From: Jingyaoa shaoxingensis
GTDB lineage: Bacteria > Bacillota > Clostridia > Lachnospirales > Lachnospiraceae
Assembly: GCF_014385005.1 (NCBI RefSeq)
Contig: NZ_JACRSZ010000023.1
Location: forward strand, 1-35,878
DNA: 35,878 nt
Direction of reading: 5' to 3'
Shown: piece after piece, positions 32,787-35,878 of the stretch
How the letters are laid out: each line of letters opens with the position of its first letter
How positions within the stretch are numbered: position 1 is the first letter of the stretch
Translations under genes and position numbers: made by a program
The notes under the pieces: generated by a model
What the model was told of the DNA's origin: nothing
Databases searched by the model: none
What the model saw: only the letters and a program-made list of their open reading frames with translations

Positions 32787-33335
32787 TTACGAAAACCATT
32801 TCAATGCCAACCTGATCAGCCATGGAGTGATATAACATTCTGATATGATCCCTGTCGCCATAACCGGAAGATACAGAATCCAATCTTTCAGATATCCATA
32901 TTTTTCTCTTTTTCCAGTCTGAACCACATACTTTTTCATCAGAGAAATATATACTATGCCATAACACAGCATATATGGCATTTGCGCAAAAACAGCTGCC
33001 CAGATTCCGGTAATACTATACTGTATATATGAGGAAGTAAGAAATATTCCTTCTGCAAAACAGAACCATGCCCCATAGATCACCAGCCATACCTGTCCTC
33101 CCAGTGCCTGACCAAGAACTGCCAATAGAATGTACAACATACCTCTTCTTTTTATCAGAAAATACAGATAGCGATTCATTTTCCATTCGTTTTTCCGAGT
33201 AATTTCCGACAGTCTCCGTAGCCAGAAACTGTTTTTTTCAAGATAAGTATCTCCCGACAGATTAACAAACAAAATCCCCGCCAGAAAACCTGCCAGCATG
33301 ATTCCCCACACAATTATTTTCCGATAATTACGCAT
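32787..33335 (-). CDS. spoIIM: Stage II sporulation protein M-family membrane protein
   Basis: The 182-residue protein has about five hydrophobic segments (IVWGIMLAGFLAGILFV near 8-24, then about 67-85, 92-110, 115-132 and 155-178). Its N-terminus is basic. The topology and the neighbouring xerD match SpoIIM, a component of the DMP machinery that drives septum hydrolysis and engulfment in the mother cell. Sequence motifs are weak in this family, so context carries part of the call. The start codon directly follows a 15-bp hairpin whose 3' arm contains the ribosome site GGTGG. A downstream ATG at 33299 preceded by GTGGGGA is a less likely alternative. Confidence 0.75.
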   Translation of the reverse strand: MRNYRKIIVWGIMLAGFLAGILFVNLSGDTYLEKNSFWLRRLSEITRKNEWKMNRYLYFLIKRRGMLYILLAVLGQALGGQVWLVIYGAWFCFAEGIFLTSSYIQYSITGIWAAVFAQMPYMLCYGIVYISLMKKYVVQTGKREKYGYLKDWILYLPVMATGIISECYITPWLIRLALKWFS

Positions 33336-33376
33336 AAAGATCCACCATATTTTTTTTCATCATATGGTGGATCTTT
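33336..33376 (-). promoter_or_regulatory. Hairpin covering the spoIIM ribosome-binding site
   Basis: Perfect 15-bp arms AAAGATCCACCATAT and its complement (33362-33376 and 33336-33350) enclose an 11-nt loop. On the minus strand it abuts the ATG and no T-run follows, so it is not an ordinary terminator there. Confidence 0.6.
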
Positions 33377-33435
33377 CATTTTCATGCCTGTCTGTTCCAT
33401 TCTTCTACAGATCATACATTATCATTCAATTGTCC

Positions 33436-34857
33436 CTATTTTTTGACAAAACTGTTCTCCAGGAGTGCCAGATCTTCAGACGTCATTTCTGTTGCTTCTT
33501 CCGGCACGGCTTCAGTCTCCGCTTCTGTATCCCTGGCTGTTTTTCTATGATATTCTTCTAATGCTTTCTGTACTGCTTTTTCCGCTTCTTCCTTCAGACT
33601 TTCTTTATCATGGGTTGTCGTTGTATTTGCCGAGGTATAAGCGCTGCCATTTTCCATCAGTGTCTGATTTACAGTCTCCTCTTTAGAAATATTCAATCTT
33701 CCAAGCTTACTGATATTCTTTGGCGCCGCAACAATGACCTGCTCCATCTGTTCATCACTTAATGTAGTAACTTCTATCTCCACTTCCTCTTTCTGGGTAC
33801 CTAAAGTCTTTGGATAATATAAATTCATTGCAAGATCTGCCCTCATCTGGGAATTATATTCCAGATTCGACGGAATCTCAAAATACTTGCACCAGTAATA
33901 AGCGGCATCATATGCTCCCTGTGCTGTATCCGGTACACTCAGTAAATACTGATATACAGATGCATAACCACCCTGAAGTTCTGTTGTAAGATAACCAAGC
34001 TGTCCCTGAATACTGTGATATTCATATCCATTGGCATTACACCAGTTAATCAGCGCACTAAAACGTCCCAAATGCCACTGACACAGACCGTAACTGGTTC
34101 CTCCATCTCCAACTGCAGAAGATGCAAAATTAGATTCACACTGGATATTGGCAAGAACCCCACATGCTGCTGCATGATTCAGTCCAAGTCCATTTCTCAG
34201 ATAATCATAAATCTCGTTAGTATTCTCTGTAATATCTCCCACAGGATAGGATCCAAATACATAAATCGACTCACCGGTTACTTCTTCATACTCCTGAGCA
34301 GCCTTCTCATCAATTTTATTTTTTTTCTCTTCGGTCTCTTTTTCTTTCTTCGTAGTCTCGGATTCTGCTTGTGTGTCGGTCTCTGTCTGAGTTTCTGATT
34401 CTGTTGGTGCTTCTGTCTCTGTTGGTGCTTCTGTCTCTGTTGCTGCTTCTGTCTCTGTTGGTGCTTCCGTCTCTGTTGGTGCTTCTGTCGTTGCCTCCGT
34501 TGGTGCTTCTGTCGGTGCCTCTGTTGGCGCTTCTGTCGGTGCCTCCGTTGGTGCTTCTGTCGGCGCTTCTGTCGGTGCCTCCGTTGGTGCTTCTGTCGGT
34601 GCCTCTGTTGGCGCTTCTGTCGGCGCTTCTGTTGGTGCCTCCGTTGGTGTTTCCGTCGGAGTTTCAACTGAAGTTGCCTCTGCAGACTGATCTGCTGTTG
34701 AATCTGAAGCCACTGCAGTTTCTGCCTTTTCCTCGTCCTCTTCAGCCTCCTGAGTTACTTCTGTTGCCTGATCCTCTGCAAATGCAAACTGTGCAATTCC
34801 AATTGTTGACAGCGAAAGTACTCCTGTCAACATCAATATCTTCATTCTGTCTTTCAT
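33436..34857 (-). CDS. Secreted lysozyme-like protein with PTEA repeats
   Basis: From the ATG at 34857 (473 residues) there is a signal peptide (MKDRMKILMLTGVLSLSTIG, cleaved near AFA-ED). An acidic region and a low-complexity Pro-Thr-Glu-Ala repeat (about 66-156) follow, then a lysine/glutamate-rich linker. A phage-tail-type lysozyme domain (about 200-345) comes next: YDYLRNGLGLNHAAACGVLANIQCESNF with likely catalytic Glu241, then SYGLCQWHLGR. The C-terminus is acidic and helical without an LPXTG anchor. It probably cleaves cell-wall glycan outside the cell. The start is set by AGGAG and by the promoter at 34913-34941, which lies inside a longer frame. The repeat may span the wall. Confidence 0.8.
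   Translation of the reverse strand: MKDRMKILMLTGVLSLSTIGIAQFAFAEDQATEVTQEAEEDEEKAETAVASDSTADQSAEATSVETPTETPTEAPTEAPTEAPTEAPTEAPTEAPTEAPTEAPTEAPTEAPTEAPTEAPTEATTEAPTETEAPTETEAATETEAPTETEAPTESETQTETDTQAESETTKKEKETEEKKNKIDEKAAQEYEEVTGESIYVFGSYPVGDITENTNEIYDYLRNGLGLNHAAACGVLANIQCESNFASSAVGDGGTSYGLCQWHLGRFSALINWCNANGYEYHSIQGQLGYLTTELQGGYASVYQYLLSVPDTAQGAYDAAYYWCKYFEIPSNLEYNSQMRADLAMNLYYPKTLGTQKEEVEIEVTTLSDEQMEQVIVAAPKNISKLGRLNISKEETVNQTLMENGSAYTSANTTTTHDKESLKEEAEKAVQKALEEYHRKTARDTEAETEAVPEEATEMTSEDLALLENSFVKK
34390..34662 (-). repeat. Tandem 12-bp repeats encoding PTEA units
   Basis: About 22 units of 12 bp, variants of GGTGCTTCTGTC and GGTGCCTCCGTT on the plus strand, encode PTEA, PTET or PTES. 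Length change in 12-bp steps would keep the reading frame. Confidence 0.85.
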
Positions 34858-34912
34858 TCTTTTACTACTCCTAATATTGCTATTCCCGACATTATTCAAA
34901 AAACTATTTTTA

Positions 34913-34941
34913 ATAATAACGCATTTTTGTTTATCTGTCAA
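34913..34941 (-). promoter_or_regulatory. Promoter of the lysozyme-like gene
   Basis: TTGACA (34936-34941), a 17-nt spacer and TATTAT (34913-34918) on the minus strand, giving a leader of about 50 nt before the ATG at 34857. Confidence 0.82.
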
Positions 34942-34963
34942 ATTTTACCTCTATAACATCCAA

Positions 34964-34995
34964 AAAAAAGAACTTGAATAATCAAGTTCTTTTTT
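34964..34995 (-). terminator. Terminator of the rRNA-tRNA operon
   Basis: A perfect 14-bp stem AAAAAAGAACTTGA/TCAAGTTCTTTTTT with an ATAA loop lies just after tRNA-Leu. With A- and T-runs on both sides it works as a bidirectional barrier before the lysozyme promoter. Confidence 0.92.
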
Positions 34996-34997
34996 AC

Positions 34998-35083
34998 TGC
35001 CGGCGACCGGAATCGAACCGGTACGGGAGATTAGTCCCGCAGGATTTTAAGTCCTGTGCGTCTGCCAGTTCCGCCACGCCGGC
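34998..35083 (-). tRNA. tRNA-Leu (TAA)
   Basis: A class II tRNA with a long variable arm. The acceptor GCCGGCG/CGCCGGC has discriminator A, the anticodon loop CTTAAAA gives TAA, the variable arm is CGGGACTAATCTCCCG and the T-loop GGTTCGATTCC. CCA is not encoded. It is last in the seven-tRNA cluster. Confidence 0.95.
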
Positions 35084-35105
35084 ATATACAATATAAAATT
35101 GTAAA

Positions 35106-35178
35106 TGGGACCTACAGGGCTCGAACCTGTGACCCTCTGCTTGTAAGGCAGATGCTCTCCCAGCTGAGCTAAGATCCC
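35106..35178 (-). tRNA. tRNA-Val (TAC)
   Basis: Acceptor GGGATCT/AGGTCCC (one G-U) with discriminator A; anticodon stem-loop CTGCCTTACAAGCAG gives TAC; T-loop GGTTCGAGCC. CCA not encoded. Confidence 0.95.
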
Positions 35179-35198
35179 AAGCTTATCATAAAGATAAA

Positions 35199-35272
35199 CG
35201 ACCCAGATCGGACTCGAACCGACGACCTTCGCCGTGACAGGGCGACGCTCTAACCAACTGAGCCACTGGGCC
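35199..35272 (-). tRNA. tRNA-Asp (GTC)
   Basis: Acceptor GGCCCAG/CTGGGTC with discriminator G; anticodon stem-loop TCGCCCTGTCACGGCGA gives GTC; T-loop GGTTCGAGTCC. CCA not encoded. Confidence 0.95.
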
Positions 35273-35298
35273 ATATTCATAACAAATAAAAGAAAAAG

Positions 35299-35372
35299 TG
35301 GACCTTCGGGGACTCGAACCCAGGACCGACCGGTTATGAGCCGGTTGCTCTAACCAACTGAGCTAAAGGTCC
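35299..35372 (-). tRNA. tRNA-Met (CAT), elongator type likely
   Basis: Acceptor GGACCTT/AAGGTCC with discriminator A; anticodon stem-loop ACCGGCTCATAACCGGT gives CAT. It is not the initiator: the acceptor end is paired and the GGG/CCC anticodon stem is absent. A lysidine-modified tRNA-Ile cannot be fully excluded from sequence. Confidence 0.85.
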
Positions 35373-35376
35373 AAAG

Positions 35377-35449
35377 AGCCGATGATCGGACTCGAACCGA
35401 TAACCTGCTGATTACAAATCAGCTGCTCTGCCAATTGAGCCACATCGGC
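35377..35449 (-). tRNA. tRNA-Thr (TGT)
   Basis: Acceptor GCCGATG/CATCGGC with discriminator T; anticodon stem-loop GCTGATTTGTAATCAGC gives TGT; T-loop GGTTCGAGTCC. CCA not encoded. Confidence 0.95.
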
Positions 35450-35473
35450 ATATAACCATCCTATTTGTTATAG

Positions 35474-35545
35474 TGACTCCAAGGGGATTTGAACCCCTGT
35501 TACCGCCGTGAAAGGGCGGTGTCTTAACCGCTTGACCATGGAGCC
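35474..35545 (-). tRNA. tRNA-Glu (TTC)
   Basis: Acceptor GGCTCCA/TGGAGTC with discriminator A; anticodon stem-loop CCGCCCTTTCACGGCGG gives TTC; T-loop GGTTCAAATCC. CCA not encoded. Confidence 0.95.
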
Positions 35546-35577
35546 ATAATCACATTTCATATCTTATTATGAAAAAA

Positions 35578-35649
35578 CTCCCCGAGTTGGGCTCGAACCA
35601 ACAACCCCTCGGTTAACAGCCGAGTGCTCTACCATTGAGCTATCGAGGA
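35578..35649 (-). tRNA. tRNA-Asn (GTT)
   Basis: Acceptor TCCTCGA/TCGGGGA (with a G-U pair) and discriminator G; anticodon stem-loop CTCGGCTGTTAACCGAG gives GTT; T-loop GGTTCGAGCCC. First tRNA after the 23S gene. Confidence 0.93.
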
Positions 35650-35757
35650 ATATGAAGATTGTACCTTCAAAACCGCATACGGTAAATACTTTTCATCCGT
35701 GTTTCCCAAACCTGCTGACGCTTATTCGCGGTCATTCGGAATCCGCTCTTAAGCTTT
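35650..35757 (-). other. 23S-tRNA spacer without 5S rRNA
   Basis: The 108 nt between the 23S end and tRNA-Asn contain an ACCGCATAC-type spacer sequence (on the minus strand CCGTATGCGGTTTTGAAGG). They show neither the length nor the conserved motifs of 5S rRNA. It probably holds processing signals. Confidence 0.6.
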
Positions 35758-35878
35758 TTGGTCAAGCCTTCGACCTATTAGTGACAGTCAGCTCCATACA
35801 TTACTGCACTTCCACCTCTGCCCTATCTACCTCGTCGTCTTCAAGGGGTCTTATTGCTTTCGCATGAGATATCTCATC
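35758..35878 (-). rRNA. 23S ribosomal RNA, 3' end (partial)
   Basis: On the minus strand the text reads GACCCCTTGAAGACGACGAG, GGAAGTGCAGTAATGTATGG, CTAATAGGTCGAAGGCTTGACC, the conserved last about 120 bases of 23S rRNA. The gene continues off the right edge. The 3' end is set by the expected GCTTGACC terminal-stem strand and may be off by a few bases. Confidence 0.95.

Noticed and set aside
34278..34874. Arg/Gln-rich and Leu-rich frames in other phases of the lysozyme gene
   Set aside because: These are the PTEA-coding 12-bp repeats read in other frames; no start signals exist.

Overview
The window looks like chromosome of a Gram-positive anaerobe of the Lachnospiraceae (Clostridia). The partial 16S rRNA at the left edge has the sequence style of the Dorea/Mediterraneibacter/Coprococcus group. 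A sodium-pump decarboxylase cluster, a spoIIM-xerD pair (a sporulating lineage) and short low-GC intergenic regions fit this. I cannot fix the genus from sequence alone. Nearly all genes lie on the minus strand, and the window sits between two leftward rRNA operons: the 5' end of a 16S gene at 1-224 and the 3' end of a 23S gene at about 35758-35878.

Layout. 225-710: rRNA promoter and, divergently, a tRNA-Gly gene with its own promoter and terminator. 847-1908: a YprB-type exonuclease, one of only two protein genes on the plus strand. 2097-5947: baiN-like flavoprotein, cmk, ispH and an S1-domain protein in one tight leftward run. 6027-11362: a five-gene biotin-dependent decarboxylase/Na+ pump operon holding two different carboxyltransferases. 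11530-15736: metallophosphoesterase, scpA, scpB, zinc phospholipase-like protein and a D,D-carboxypeptidase. 15737-16200: a gene remnant and two inverted repeats. 16201-23512: a complete type II-A CRISPR-Cas locus (array of 19 repeats, csn2, cas2, cas1, cas9, and a divergent tracrRNA). 23720-30307: second D,D-carboxypeptidase, rpsU, alaS, tyrS, rnhA and a siroheme-type dehydrogenase. 30462-31496: DAHP synthase (plus strand). 31649-34857: xerD, spoIIM and a secreted lysozyme-like protein with a long PTEA repeat. 34998-35649: seven tRNA genes downstream of the 23S gene, ended by a strong terminator.

The most notable system is the CRISPR locus. Every catalytic residue of Cas9, Cas1 and Cas2 that I can recognise is present. 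cas9-cas1 and cas2-csn2 overlap by four bases, and cas1-cas2 are four bases apart. The 59-nt leader carries an ATTTGAG element against the first repeat and a promoter whose start would fall at that junction. The tracrRNA has a near-consensus promoter (TTGACA, 17 nt, TATACT) placed so that transcription begins at the anti-repeat. Its duplex with the repeat reproduces the GA/AAGU bulge known from the Streptococcus pyogenes system. The Cas9 C-terminus lacks the arginine pair that reads NGG, so its PAM is expected to differ. The locus is visibly richer in A+T than its housekeeping neighbours, which suggests acquisition as a block.
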